Counted from the stretch's first letter, positions 43,574 to 52,944 are shown. The stretch is 64,000 nucleotides of DNA from Tridacna crocea (GCA_943736015.1 OX031061.1:55434192-55498191), one strand, 5' to 3'. Numbers and translations are program-made. The notes: a model not told the origin generated them from the letters alone.

Positions 43574-44010
43574 GGTTTTAAAAAAATGTCTCGGACAGGG
43601 CGCGTAACGATCAGACAGGAACCTAAGAAAAGAGACCATTTAATTCCAGGATTTATTCCTACCTATCTGCCAATAACATGCCTATAATGGTGCCTTGCTG
43701 TCGATAGGGCCGTCTGCTTGTATCCTTGGTAACCTCTCAATTGATGCGGCAGACATTTCCTTGGGCGGTCATTGTAAACACCTAATTAAGACCTGAGAAG
43801 AAAATAGTGATAATTAGTGTGATTGTCAATGGAAACATTAGTGAGTTATTCTATTCTGGAATAATAGCACGTTTTCAGGCTAGGTAATTGTGTTTCTGCT
43901 CTGTTATGTATTTAGCGATATAAGTGAAAGTGATTATAATTTGCTAGAAGTAGATAAATAGATTTATTGTACATAATGATAATTCAAACCTGATTGTGTG
44001 AATACATGTA
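43574..44010. other. no recognisable feature
   Basis: Nothing supported. Confidence 0.4.
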
Positions 44011-44030
44011 ATAATACATGTAATAATAAA

Positions 44031-44212
44031 TGTGGTACCTTTATGGAATGAATCAAAGGAAGTTGTAAATGCAACGTATGTAAAGTATAAAGGAAAAGCA
44101 AAAGATTGGTTAAACTTCAATTCATCAGTGAAAGATGTGCAAGGCAAGATAAAGCAGTTTGGAAGTGCCTCTAACAGTTACTGGATTACGTTTTACGAGA
44201 AAGGTAAGTAAA
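44031..44212 (+). CDS. candidate exon ending in a splice donor, function unknown
   Basis: The frame reads VPLWNESKEVVNATYVKYKG, then KAKDWLNFNSSVKDVQGKI and KQFGSASNSYWITFYEK. It ends at GAGAAAG|GTAAGTAA, a strong consensus donor at about 44206-44214. Sequons NAT and NSS and a mixed hydrophilic/aromatic composition would suit an extracellular beta-rich domain, but I cannot name it. An acceptor is not clear: AATCAAAG at about 44060 is possible but lacks a pyrimidine tract. Codon use looks more gene-like than the surroundings. Without flanking exons it may be an orphan or a pseudoexon. Confidence 0.35.
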
Positions 44213-44361
44213 TTTTTTAATACTGCAGGCAGTGGCTAGAAATCAAAGTTATGGCTTTCTAGAACTACTTTTGCAATGTTCATTTTCATATCACTGCATT
44301 ACTGCGCCTAGAGCAACACCGTTGAACAAAAAAATGGTCATCTTTGCTTCGAAATTAATTG

Positions 44362-44592
44362 TTAAACCATTATCACACAATTCCTACTTTTGACGACCCT
44401 GAGAAAGAAGCCTTAAGAAAACATTCTTGGAAAAGGAGAAAATGCTGGTAACCATCATTTTCTCCTTTTCCCACAATGTTTTCTTGCCTTCCTAAAAGAA
44501 GTTTCAATTCTTTGATTGCATTTATTATGTCGCCTGCAAATGCTTTCAATTTGGACCAGTCTAAAATTTTGTTGTTTGATAACGAGGTAAAC
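44362..44592. mobile_element. pbM2 MITE, near-complete
   Basis: TTAAACCATTATCACACAAT at the left and TTGTTGTTTGATAACGAGG at the degraded right. Hairpin at about 44425-44483. Confidence 0.8.
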
Positions 44593-44754
44593 ATCCTTTA
44601 GATACACATTTGCTTATCTGAACCAAATAAGTGCATTGTTTTTTGCGCATATTTACCAATTTTCGCCTAACCTTTTTCAATGGACTACTTTCGAAAAAGC
44701 TGTTGGAAGAGCAAACAATTTCTTATACGATACATTGTTTCCTTTAGTTTAATC

Positions 44755-44968
44755 ATACTTATTTAACATCGATTGAGAAACAAGTTCTTACAACTTATAC
44801 TAATCTTTCTCGATTCTGCTTCCTGGGAACTACACCAGTACTCGCGCCGAATGTGTGGGCCAATGAAAAATCACAAAGTTGACACCCGGTCCAGGGTATC
44901 GAACTCCGGACCTTTAGGTTATGAGGCCGACGCTCTACCTCACGACCACGGACACCTTTTCCTTTTTT
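44755..44968 (-). mobile_element. tRNA-Met-like SINE, copy 1
   Basis: On the minus strand: A-box-like TGGTCGTGAGGTAGAGCG, anticodon loop CCTCATAACC (CAT at the anticodon position) and B-box-like GGAGTTCGATACCC, the order of a methionine tRNA. The body runs to GAATCGAGAAAGATTAGTAT-type sequence. Acceptor stem pairing is lost, so it is a SINE head. Confidence 0.7.
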
Positions 44969-45204
44969 TTTTTCCATGTACTAGTTATCTGTTAATATTT
45001 TTTTTAGGGTGTTTGCAGAGTTGCTTTCAATAAACTTGCTTGAAAGGGCCGAGTACGCAAAAACCACAGTGCAGTTGAAACTGTCCGTTTGAATAACCTG
45101 TTATTAAAAAGCCGTACTTTGCCGGAAGTGTCATTTTTCCTGCTAGACTAAAATAATGGACGAAACTCTTCAATAAATATTAGACCCAGTTACAGACTTT
45201 CAGC

Positions 45205-45515
45205 TCTTTAGCAACCAGTCCCATGTTTTTATGGATCCCGAGAAATAAAGCCTATTAAAATATTGTTGGAAAATGAGAAAGTTCTCTTAACCGCCATTTT
45301 GTCTTTCTACTCACAATATATTCCATCCTTCCATAGAAAATTTCATCCATTTGAGACAGATTAAATATGTCAGCCGCAAATCGATAGGTGAGTGCAACAC
45401 TATTCTAAGTGCCTGTACAATGTACAGGCACTTAGAATAGTGTTGCACTCGCTTATCGAAATGCTTTCACTTGTTATGGCCAGTCTAACCTTGTGTAGTC
45501 TCTGAAAGCGTTAAA
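45205..45515. mobile_element. old pbM2 copy carrying a nested 77-bp palindrome
   Basis: Diverged pbM2: CTCTTTAGCAACCAGTCCCA, GAGAAATAAAGCCTATTAAA, and later ATGCTTTCACTTGTTATGGC to CTGAAAGCGTTAAAC. The palindrome at 45382-45458 splits the normal family phrase GCAAATGCTTTCA. Confidence 0.7.
45378..45462. mobile_element. 77-bp near-perfect palindrome with 4-bp duplication
   Basis: CGATAGGTGAGTGCAACACT, ATTCTAAGTGCCTGTACA and the complementary arm, 38 bp per arm with a 1-nt centre and two mismatches. AAAT flanks both sides (45378-45381 and 45459-45462), where uninterrupted pbM2 copies have a single AAAT. Confidence 0.8.
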
Positions 45516-45581
45516 CGGGTGTAATGTACATGTAGGTGAGAAGATTCCTTTCTCAATGACAAACCATGAATACGACCAATG

Positions 45582-45815
45582 CTGTGGCAAAAGGGGGCTT
45601 AATACATGTCCGTGACTAAACGAGTCATCACATAATTAGGGATCCAAAAAATCCATTTGGTTCAATCACCGACTGGATCATGAGGTAAACTGGTTCTTGG
45701 ACATACAAAAAATCGATCATTTGCGAAAAGTTTCGGCCCATGTCAGCCTGCGCGGATTGCGCAGGCTGACCTGAGCCGAAACTTTTCGCAAATTCATTAA
45801 ACCCCCTTTCCACAG
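45582..45815. mobile_element. PalB MITE, complete copy
   Basis: TIRs CTGTGGCAAAAGGGGGCTTA / TAAACCCCCTTTCCACAG. Hairpin at 45721-45793: TTTGCGAAAAGTTTCGGCCC, TCAGCCTGCGCggattGCGC and the complement ending GAGCCGAAACTTTTCGCAAA. Confidence 0.85.
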
Positions 45816-45929
45816 AGCATTTCTCACTTGATAATCTCAGAGCAATATACTTTAAACGAAATTGGTTAAGAAATAAGAACGCAGCTACCTTTGATAGCAT
45901 ACTGTCAACAATTACTTGAAACATAATTA

Positions 45930-46122
45930 TTTTACATTATTGAGAAACAAGTTATTACACTTTATACTAATCTCTTTCGATTCTGCCTCCTTGGAACTAC
46001 ACCAGTACTCTTGCCGAATGTGTGGGCCTACGAAAAATGCTAAAGTTGACACACGCACCCGGATATCGAACGCGGGACCTTTTGGTTATGAGGCCGACGC
46101 TCTACCTCACGACCACTGAGAG
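45930..46122 (-). mobile_element. tRNA-Met-like SINE, copy 2
   Basis: Same SINE and orientation as 44755-44968. Boxes TGGTCGTGAGGTAGAGCG and CGCGTTCGATATCC; CATAACC at the anticodon. The head lies at the high-coordinate end. Confidence 0.7.
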
Positions 46123-46283
46123 ATGAAATAGTTAGAATAGGCAACTTTTTGGTTGCAGCATTTAAACACTGCAATGAGTTTATTTAGAATATTTCGTAGT
46201 CAAATTTATCTAAAAATAAGTTTATTTGTATGTTCAAATTTCCATCTATACCTGTTGATATTTTATATACTTTTACATGATTC

Positions 46284-46928
46284 ACTGTGATAGACACAGA
46301 AATTACTGGTCGTTTGGTGATAGACACGGACATTACTGGTAGATTTGTGACAGACACAGAAGTTACCGGTCGTGTTGTGATAGACACATAAATTACTGGT
46401 CGTTCTGCGAAAGACAGAGAAATTACCGGTCGTTTTGTGATAGACAGAGAAATTACCGGTCGTTTTGCGATAGAGAGAAATTACCGGTCGTTTTGTGATA
46501 GACACAGAAATTACCGGTCGTTTTGTGATAGACACAGAAATTACCGGTCGTTTTGCGATCGATAGATACAAAAATTACCGGTCGTTGTGCTTAAAAACTT
46601 AACTGAAACACTATTTAAAGCGGCTTATAGATACTGAAATTACCGGTAGTTTTGTGATCGATACAGAAATTACCGGTAGTTTTGTGATAGATACAGAAAT
46701 TACCGCTTGTTTTGTGATCGATAGATACTGAAATTACCTATCGTTTTGTGATCGATAGAAACAGAAATTACCGATCGTTTTGTGATAGATAGATACAAGT
46801 ATTACCGGTCGTTTTTGATCGATAGAAACAGAAATTACTGGTCGTTTTGTGATCGATAGATACAGAAATTACCAGTCGTTTTTTATCGATAGACACATGA
46901 ATTACTGGTCGTTTTGTGATCGATATGT
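46284..46928. repeat. 30-34-bp minisatellite, about 19 units
   Basis: Units built on AAATTACCGGTCGTTTTGTG, joined by ATAGACACAG or ATCGATAGATACAG, with a non-repeat gap at about 46590-46625. Frames across it are artefacts. Confidence 0.9.
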
Positions 46929-47540
46929 CATATTCTTCGAAGATTCGACCTGTCTACATGATGCATCACTCGTCTCAATATTGGGGAGATTGTAGTAATA
47001 CGCGCTGTAAAGTAGCAATGGAGAAAATGGCTTTTATCAATACATTTGAGGGGAAATCAGGCCTGTTTTACCTGCAGATTTCTCTTAACTGCTGATCATA
47101 GCTGAATGAATCGCACCAAGTAGGTTTTATTTAGTAAAAGTTTATTTTAGTTTGAAATTTAAAGTAACAGTTGTCACGTAGAAAAGTAGTCCTGTCTGTA
47201 CCCAGGATACCCAAATTAGATAGATGACTATTTGTAGAATGCCATCTAGCGGGCGATAATGCTCGATATTGTCGTTTTTTATCCCTAGAATGGTTAAACC
47301 TCGCCCCTTTTTAAGAAGCAGTGTATCTGGCAATTGGAAACAGAACTTACGGCTATAATTTTAAAACCATCACAATAACTCAGTAGTCAAAAGCCTGCCA
47401 AGTTGATATGTTTTATGTGGCGGAGAGTCACAATTGACTGGTGGCTTTTTTCCGTCCAGAACAACCGTAGTATTATAAGAATCGGCATACGAAAAGGAGG
47501 GCTAGAACACAACAAAAACGAAAAATGACAAAATAATGTA
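46929..47540. other. no recognisable feature
   Basis: Nothing supported. Confidence 0.4.
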
Positions 47541-47590
47541 AAGCCTTTTTATTTATTCATTCATTTATTTATTTATTTATTCATTTTTAT
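47541..47590. repeat. (ATTT/ATTC)n microsatellite
   Basis: Tetranucleotide run directly preceding the TACCCCCGC element. Confidence 0.8.
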
Positions 47591-47810
47591 ACCCCCGCAA
47601 AACGAATGTTTTCGGGGGTATACTGGAATCAGTCAGTCTGTCTGTATGTCCGTCCGTGTATCCCGCTGTGTACAAAATACTGATAATTTTGTGTCGCAAT
47701 CTCCTCCTACAGTTTTCCTTCAATTGTATTGAAACTTTGCGCATATATTGATCATATATTGAAGATTGGTGAGACGCAATTTTCAAGTGTCAACTCTTCC
47801 TGGTATAACA
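47588..47810 (+). mobile_element. TACCCCCGC-type interspersed repeat
   Basis: Begins with the hairpin TACCCCCGCAAAACG / GTTTTCGGGGGTA, then GTCTGTCTGTATGTCCGTCC and a body including CTCCTCCTACAGTTTTCCTT. I recall this head as common in bivalve genomes. Function and class unknown to me. Confidence 0.55.
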
Positions 47811-48066
47811 GTGCGGTGCTTGATTAAGATATCTTTTTTCGAACAATGAAAAAATGATAGAAAATAATAGAAAGGTACAGCTAATGCCCACACATGGTGC
47901 TGTTAATTTTGCGTTATTCGTATTCCATCTCTTCCCACCCCGTCCCAAATGCCCCCCATGTTACAGACTGAACGTAAAAATTCTCTGCATATCAAACTCC
48001 GATCTTGAAAGTTGTCAGAATTTTTGCTAAGTTGTGTCTACCTCCCGGAATTACCGTATAATTCTA
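47811..48066. other. no recognisable feature
   Basis: Nothing supported. Confidence 0.4.
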
Positions 48067-48238
48067 TTACCCTTTGACCAGCGTGAGCAACGTAAAAAAA
48101 CTTTTGCAGGCGTTGTCGATTCAAGATCAGACTGCACAGAACGTGCATTCTGATCTTGAATTGACAACGTCTGCTTTTTTATTTCAGTCTAATTTAGTCT
48201 CATTTTTTATCTCAATATTTTGCAAGATTGTAGGTTAA
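48067..48238. mobile_element. pbM1 MITE joined to pbM2
   Basis: TTACCCTTTGACCAGCGTGA at the left. Hairpin 48114-48172 with arms GTTGTCGATTCAAGATCAGA / TCTGATCTTGAATTGACAAC. Ends in the TTAA shared with the next pbM2. Confidence 0.7.
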
Positions 48239-48463
48239 CCCTTTACCACACAATGACGACTTTTAAAAACCCCTAAGATGAAGCCTTTTGAAAACATTGT
48301 GGGAAAAGAAGAAAATGCTGGTAACCAGCATTTTCTTCTTTTCCCACAATGTTTTCTACCCTTTCAAAGAAATATTGCACCATTTGAGCTTCTATGAAAT
48401 TGTCGTCTGCAAATGGTTTCAAAGTAGATAGGTCTAAATTTTTGCTATGTTGTAATGGGTTAA
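48235..48463. mobile_element. pbM2 MITE, complete, with symmetric hairpin variants
   Basis: TTAACCCTTTACCACACAAT to ATGTTGTAATGGGTTAA. The hairpin at 48293-48355 reads GAAGAAAATGCTGG / CCAGCATTTTCTTC, where other copies have GGAGAAAATGCTGG / CCAGCATTTTCTCC. The change is present in both arms. Confidence 0.85.
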
Positions 48464-48598
48464 TGCCCCGATAGATATAGACGTATCAACGTAGCTTGCC
48501 GAGAAAGCGTTCAAATTAGATATATTTTTCAATATTTCATCTTTTATACGTCAGGGACATGATACTGTCGGTATTATCATCGCCTTCTTCCACTGAAG

Positions 48599-48793
48599 AT
48601 GTTTTTATTGATGTTCTGCGTGATTTGGCAAACAGAAATATTTCTTTCTGAGTTGATTATCCGTAAAATTTGGCTAGCGGAGACCATCGGAGCTGAAAAA
48701 TACGTTATATTCTCATTATATCGAGGCTTCCTTCCAATAGGCGAGCGCAGTTACTTAGGCGGTTACACAGAGCACTTGAAATTTAGATGTCAG
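48599..48793 (+). CDS. candidate first exon ending in a splice donor
   Basis: From ATG at 48599 the frame reads MFLLMFCVIWQTEIFLSELI, ..AETIGAEKYVIFSLYRGFLP.. and ends KFRCQ at CAG|GTAAGT (48791-48799), a strong donor. The hydrophobic start could be a signal peptide. No domain recognised, no promoter or further exon found. The open frame continues past the donor to 48871 without meaning. Confidence 0.25.
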
Positions 48794-49042
48794 GTAAGTT
48801 TGAATCTCATGTGGACCAGAATTTTTTCGGCTAACGGTTTCGGGCTCCGAAAAAAAAAGAGGACAACGTAATTAGTATCTTTACCAACCAGACACTATAA
48901 TTACCAGAAAGTTCAAAGTCTTGTCGCTGGCGATATGGGTTTTCCCTTGTAATGTAATGATGTTAAACCGGAAGTGTTTGCCTTATTACCGTCAAAACCT
49001 TGTATCCCCACCATAAAAAGTAGATCTTCAAAGTCAGGATCT

Positions 49043-49245
49043 TTAATTTAAGCGAGGCACAACTCGGAGTATGTCCTTATGCTATGTAGATTGGGATCAG
49101 ACAGCATAAAAACGTACATTCTGATCTTAAATCTACCTAGTCGAAGATACTAAGATTTTTTTCCGACAACACAAACCTGTAAAATCGCAATAGTTAGACT
49201 TTACTATCAGCTGGAATTTCAAATTGGATTTATTTAGCAGTTTAA
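49043..49245. mobile_element. pbM1 MITE, diverged, joined to pbM2
   Basis: Hairpin ATGTAGATTGGGATCAGACA / TCTGATCTTAAATCTACCTA at about 49082-49140; right end TTTATTTAGCAG then TTAA shared with the next element. Confidence 0.65.
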
Positions 49246-49469
49246 CCCTTTACCAAACCACAAAAATATGGACTTATCCAAATTGAAAACACTTACAGAC
49301 GTAAATTTACGTATGGCTGCAATGATGGGCATTGTTTTTGAAAAGGTTAGAAAAAATTGTGGGAAAGGAGAAAATGCTGGTTACCATCATTTTCTCCTTT
49401 TCCCACAATATTTTCAAAAAGTTTCTCCTTGTATTCATTGAAACATTTGATTTTATGGTAAAGGTTTAA
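49242..49469. mobile_element. pbM2 MITE, complete, opposite orientation to its neighbour pair at 48.2 kb
   Basis: TTAACCCTTTACCAAACCAC, then TTATCCAAATTGAAAACACT, hairpin at 49360-49413, right end TTTATGGTAAAGGTTTAA. Confidence 0.8.
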
Positions 49470-49719
49470 GGGTAGAGGCTCTACAAGGTTTTACGACAAA
49501 CAAAAAGAACTGAATCGAAACGTTCTCAACTAACCTCTAATCAGCCCATGCCGGTCAGTAGGCAATATAAATTGAGTTTGCTTGTTACCGACTGTGTTCT
49601 TTTTCTTCCCTACTGATTATCAACTCTTCAGAGCTAAAAAATTCAATGGACCTCTCACAACAGGAAACACAGCAAGGCATTTTTAAGGGTCTTTCTATAA
49701 GAATATCTTACGTAAAATT

Positions 49720-49790
49720 CAGACAGTGTAAATCAAATATCAGACTGCAGGTTCTGCGCAGATTGGTCTTAAACTACACCTGTCTGAACT
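49720..49790. mobile_element. pbM1 hairpin core
   Basis: CAGACAGTGTAAATCAAATA, TCAGACTGCAGG / GCGCAGATTGGTCTTAAACT. Diverged. Confidence 0.5.
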
Positions 49791-49837
49791 GGCCGTTTGA
49801 TCTTGATCCGTCAACAGAAATGATTTGAGCCATGCTG

Positions 49838-50398
49838 TGACATTAAGGGGTTTCCTGTATCTCCACGATCTATAACGGGGTTTCGTGTATTTCCACGATC
49901 TATAAAGGGGTTTCAGGCATCTCCACGACCCATAAACGGGTTTCGTGCATTTCCACGATCCATAAAGGGGTTTCGGGCATCTCCACGATCCATGAAGGGG
50001 TTTCGGGCATCTCCACGATCCATGAAGGGGTTTCGTGCATCTCCACCATCCATGAAGGGGTTTCGGGCATCTCCACCATCCATGAAGGGGTTTCGGGCAT
50101 CTCCACGATCCATGAAGGGGTTTCGGGCATCTCCACGATCCATAAAGGGGTTTTCCACGATCGATGAAGGGGTTTCGGGCATCTTCACGATCCATAAAGG
50201 GGTTTCGGGCATCTCCACGATCCATAAAGGGGTTTCGGGCATCTCCACGATCTATAAAGGGGTTTCGAGCATCTCCACGATCCATAAAGGGGTTTCGGGT
50301 ATCTCCACGATCCATGAAGGGGTTTCCGGCATCTCCACGACCCATGAAGGGGTTTCGGGCATCTCCACGATCCATAAAGGGGTTTCGGGCATCTCCAT
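49838..50398. repeat. 30-bp minisatellite, about 19 units, open in several frames
   Basis: Unit close to GGGGTTTCGGGCATCTCCAC plus GATCCATAAA. Because 30 is a multiple of three, long repeat frames exist (minus strand, period GDARNPFMDR). One truncated unit at about 50150 shifts the register. Three frames on the minus strand and two on the plus strand are long, so none is credible as a gene. Confidence 0.9.
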
Positions 50399-50404
50399 CT
50401 TTAC

Positions 50405-50553
50405 AAATCGAAATTTTTTTCCAGCAGGTTAGAAAACATTGTGGGAAAAGGAGAAAATGCTTGTTACTAGCATTTTCTTCTTTTCCCAAAATGTTTTCAA
50501 AAGGCTTCTATCTCAGGTTCGTAAAAACCAGGGATTGTTTGGTAAAGGGTTAA
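50405..50553. mobile_element. pbM2 right half with hairpin
   Basis: AAATCGAAATTTTTTTCCAG to TTGTTTGGTAAAGGGTTAA. The left end is replaced by the minisatellite. Confidence 0.75.
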
Positions 50554-50702
50554 ACTTGTCTTTTATCTGTTTCTATCAATCCTCATTCTGTTTAATGGAA
50601 AGGGTTCACGGGGCTTTTTTTAACAGTCTCAGACTTTATCATGTGTAGAGGTTAGTTTAAACTCGCTGTCTGCTCCTTGTGAGAGTAACTTGGAGCAAAA
50701 TG

Positions 50703-50759
50703 CGTGTTGTCTGTCTTTTTGTTTCTGTCTTTGTATCTATCTCTCACTCTGTCTTTGAC

Positions 50760-50816
<57 letters not shown>

Positions 50817-50930
50817 TCTCTCTCTCTCTCTTTCTCTCTCTGTCTTTGTCTCTTTTTCTCTCTCCCTCCTCCCTCTCTCTCTCCCTCCCAGGGATCCCTC
50901 CCGCCCTCTTTCTTTAATCTCTCTGTCTTC
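50703..50930. repeat. polypyrimidine tract (GTCT)n (CT)n
   Basis: Over 200 bp of nearly pure C/T on the + strand. Leu/Ser- and Arg/Glu-rich frames on either strand are artefacts. Confidence 0.9.
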
Positions 50931-51163
50931 TGCAGCAATACTAAAAAGATCAAATTACACGTCATTAATACAATTACACGAAATCCTATCAGTTACTTTA
51001 TTTACTTTACAGTATATATCTCTCACGTACAGATAAATAATTGTGAATTTTTCTGAGAGAAAAAACAAAACTCTCGTATTTCTAGGCCTACAAAAATAGA
51101 AACTCCGTGTTCCTGGGATATAAAGGGCGATTTCAAAGTGGCAAATTAGTTGAACACTGCCCT
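50931..51163. other. no recognisable feature
   Basis: Nothing supported. Confidence 0.4.
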
Positions 51164-51525
51164 TGGAAAAGGGGGTTTAACTCTTTTCCAAACGACAAAA
51201 TTTTAGACTGATCCAAACAGAAAGCAAAATGAATGTATGTGTTAAGAAGGGAAGAAAACATTGTAGGAAAAGGAGAAAATGCCGGTTACCGACATTTTCT
51301 CCTTTTCCGACAATGTTTCTAAAAGGCTTCTTTCACAAGGGTGTTAAAAGTCGGGATTGCGTTGTAAAGGGTTAATGCATCTGCGTGATGCATGGTACTA
51401 AGTAAGTCATCACATAATTTTGGATTCATAAAATCTATTCTAAGATGTCTACAAAACCAACTGAATCATGCAGTGCAATGGTCCTTTGACATGCAGAAAA
51501 TTGACCGATTGCAAAAAGTTTCTAT
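51164..51525. mobile_element. PalB split by pbM2 and cut by a TTAAGGTAG element
   Basis: CTTGGAAAAGGGGGTTTAA ends at 51180. Its continuation TTAATGCATCTGCGTGATGC resumes at 51372 after the inserted pbM2, then AAGTCATCACATAATTTTGG and TCATAAAATCTATTCT as in other PalB copies. The element stops at TTAA 51525, where another family begins. Confidence 0.75.
51177..51375. mobile_element. pbM2 inserted in PalB, TTAA duplicated
   Basis: TTAACTCTTTTCCAAACGAC to GCGTTGTAAAGGGTTAA, flanked by TTAA on both sides, within a PalB whose uninterrupted sequence has a single TTAA. Confidence 0.85.
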
Positions 51526-51638
51526 TAAGGTAGTAGACCCGTAATACTTCTAGTGCAGCATGGCATAAAATTTCTTGACATTTAATGAAGACAGATTTAT
51601 ACAGATATAATACTTTTGCACATTCTTAACCGAACTTC
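51525..51638 (+). mobile_element. TTAAGGTAG element, left third
   Basis: TTAAGGTAGTAGACCCGTAA through GATATAATACTTTTGCACAT, then abrupt loss at CGAACT. Confidence 0.75.
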
Positions 51639-52362
51639 ATGCGCGTGCATGACCGGCGGCACTATTTTTTTATTCGGTTTTAAAAAGTACCTATGGAGGC
51701 AGCCATATTGTTTACTCGGCTTTTAGTCATTTCGTAACTAAGTCATTTCGTACCTAGGCCATTTCGTACAATTTTTGGTCTTTTTGTATCCATATATACT
51801 TTATATTTTGGTCATTTTGTACTCACTTCAATCATTTTGTACCCAGTTTGTAATATCAATCTGGTAATTTAGAACGTATAGTTTTAATATTATTTTCTTG
51901 AATATTATTCTCGAATGACAACTGCTTTTGTACAGATCTCCAATTGAAATTATGTTAAATTTCGCCGAAGAATTGCTATGATTGTGTTTACCATTACTGT
52001 TTTTTTTTTTAAGTTTTAAGCTGCATTCTAAGGATTGTTTCGGACTTCTGAGTTCGTTTCTAACCTAATTCTGCATAAATTTACTTTGGTTAATTTGAAA
52101 TGTTGTAATGTGCCTTATTTCAGAAACAACTGATTTGCGGCGCCATTGATGTTATTCATCAATATATTCTTGTTTTCCTTTTTATTTGAATCGTCTGCCA
52201 CAAATTTGTTTCAAAGCCTAATGAGTTAAAAAGACATGCTCGTATCTTTGACACTATCGATATAATTACCAAGGCAACAGTCTGAAGCGCTAATAACTGA
52301 ACTTTATTACCTAATAATAACCTTTCTCAGCGAAAGAAGCGTAAATTAGGCGCTCTAATGGG
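51639..52362. repeat. no gene; diverged CATTTCGTAC repeats
   Basis: At about 51725-51845 the phrase GTCATTTCGTACCTA recurs in diverging form (CATTTCGTAC, CATTTTGTACTCA, CATTTTGTACCCA), four to six times. The rest holds nothing I recognise. Confidence 0.5.
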
Positions 52363-52430
52363 CAGTATAGAACAATATCAGACTGCACAAAACTTGCAGT
52401 CTGATCTTCGACCTCTACCATCTACTGTTT
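52363..52430. mobile_element. pbM1 hairpin core
   Basis: CAGTATAGAACAATATCAGA / CAGTCTGATCTTCGACCTCT. Diverged. Confidence 0.5.
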
Positions 52431-52521
52431 TATGGTTATTAGATTTAAAAGCTTTTTTGGGGGTTTTAGAGATTTTTTTCAGCCATCGGAATAGGTCGAG
52501 CTTACATATAAATAGATCTAC

Positions 52522-52802
52522 ATGTAGCTGACCTGCAACAAAGCGAAAAGAGACGTTTAGCATTTGGGGTAGAAGTGCCGCCTCGGATCAGCCTGCACAG
52601 TGTGCAGAGGCTAATCAAAAACGACAGTTTTCGGTTTTTTTTGTCATTTTCTGTTTTGTTAAGGTCTACTGAAAGACAGAACCTAATGTAGTCGTAAAGT
52701 GCCGTCTCGGATCAGCCTGCGCGGACTGCGCAGGCTGATCCGAGACGACATTTTACGCAATTACCCCAACACCCTTTTCCACATATTACAGGCCATTTAT
52801 AA
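52522..52802. mobile_element. PalA MITE, complete copy
   Basis: Left hairpin (52576-52632) strongly diverged; right hairpin (52697-52757) nearly perfect around GCCTGCGCGGACTGCGCAGG. Ends GACCTGCAACAAAGCG and CACATATTACAGGCC. Confidence 0.8.
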
Positions 52803-52827
52803 GCTAGACTCAGCCGAAAAAAAGGTC

Positions 52828-52905
52828 AAATACGCCAATGAAAACTATCGACCCATATCACCTTGTGCAATCCCCGCTGGCTGACAAGGGTGATAACTTT
52901 TTTTT
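52828..52905. mobile_element. decayed PalB core
   Basis: CGCCAATGAAAACTATCGAC, CCGCTGGCTGACAAGGG and TGATAACTTTTTT: the hairpin with a collapsed left arm. Confidence 0.5.
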
Positions 52906-52944
52906 CTAATTGGAAATATTCTGCGTGTCCATTCTATCCCATTA

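Noticed and set aside
44870..44960. Functional tRNA-Met gene (minus strand)
   Set aside because: Good boxes and CAT loop, but the stems are degraded and the same head-plus-body recurs at 45.9-46.1 kb, so it is a SINE.
46284..46928. CRISPR-like array (regular about 30-bp repeats)
   Set aside because: No unique spacers, unit boundaries drift, and the context is eukaryotic. It is a minisatellite.
49740..50489. 249-residue minus-strand open frame
   Set aside because: It is the 30-bp minisatellite read in a frame without stops. Several frames on both strands are equally open.
50679..51056. Leu/Ser-rich frames and the Arg/Glu-rich frame opposite
   Set aside because: Products of the polypyrimidine tract.
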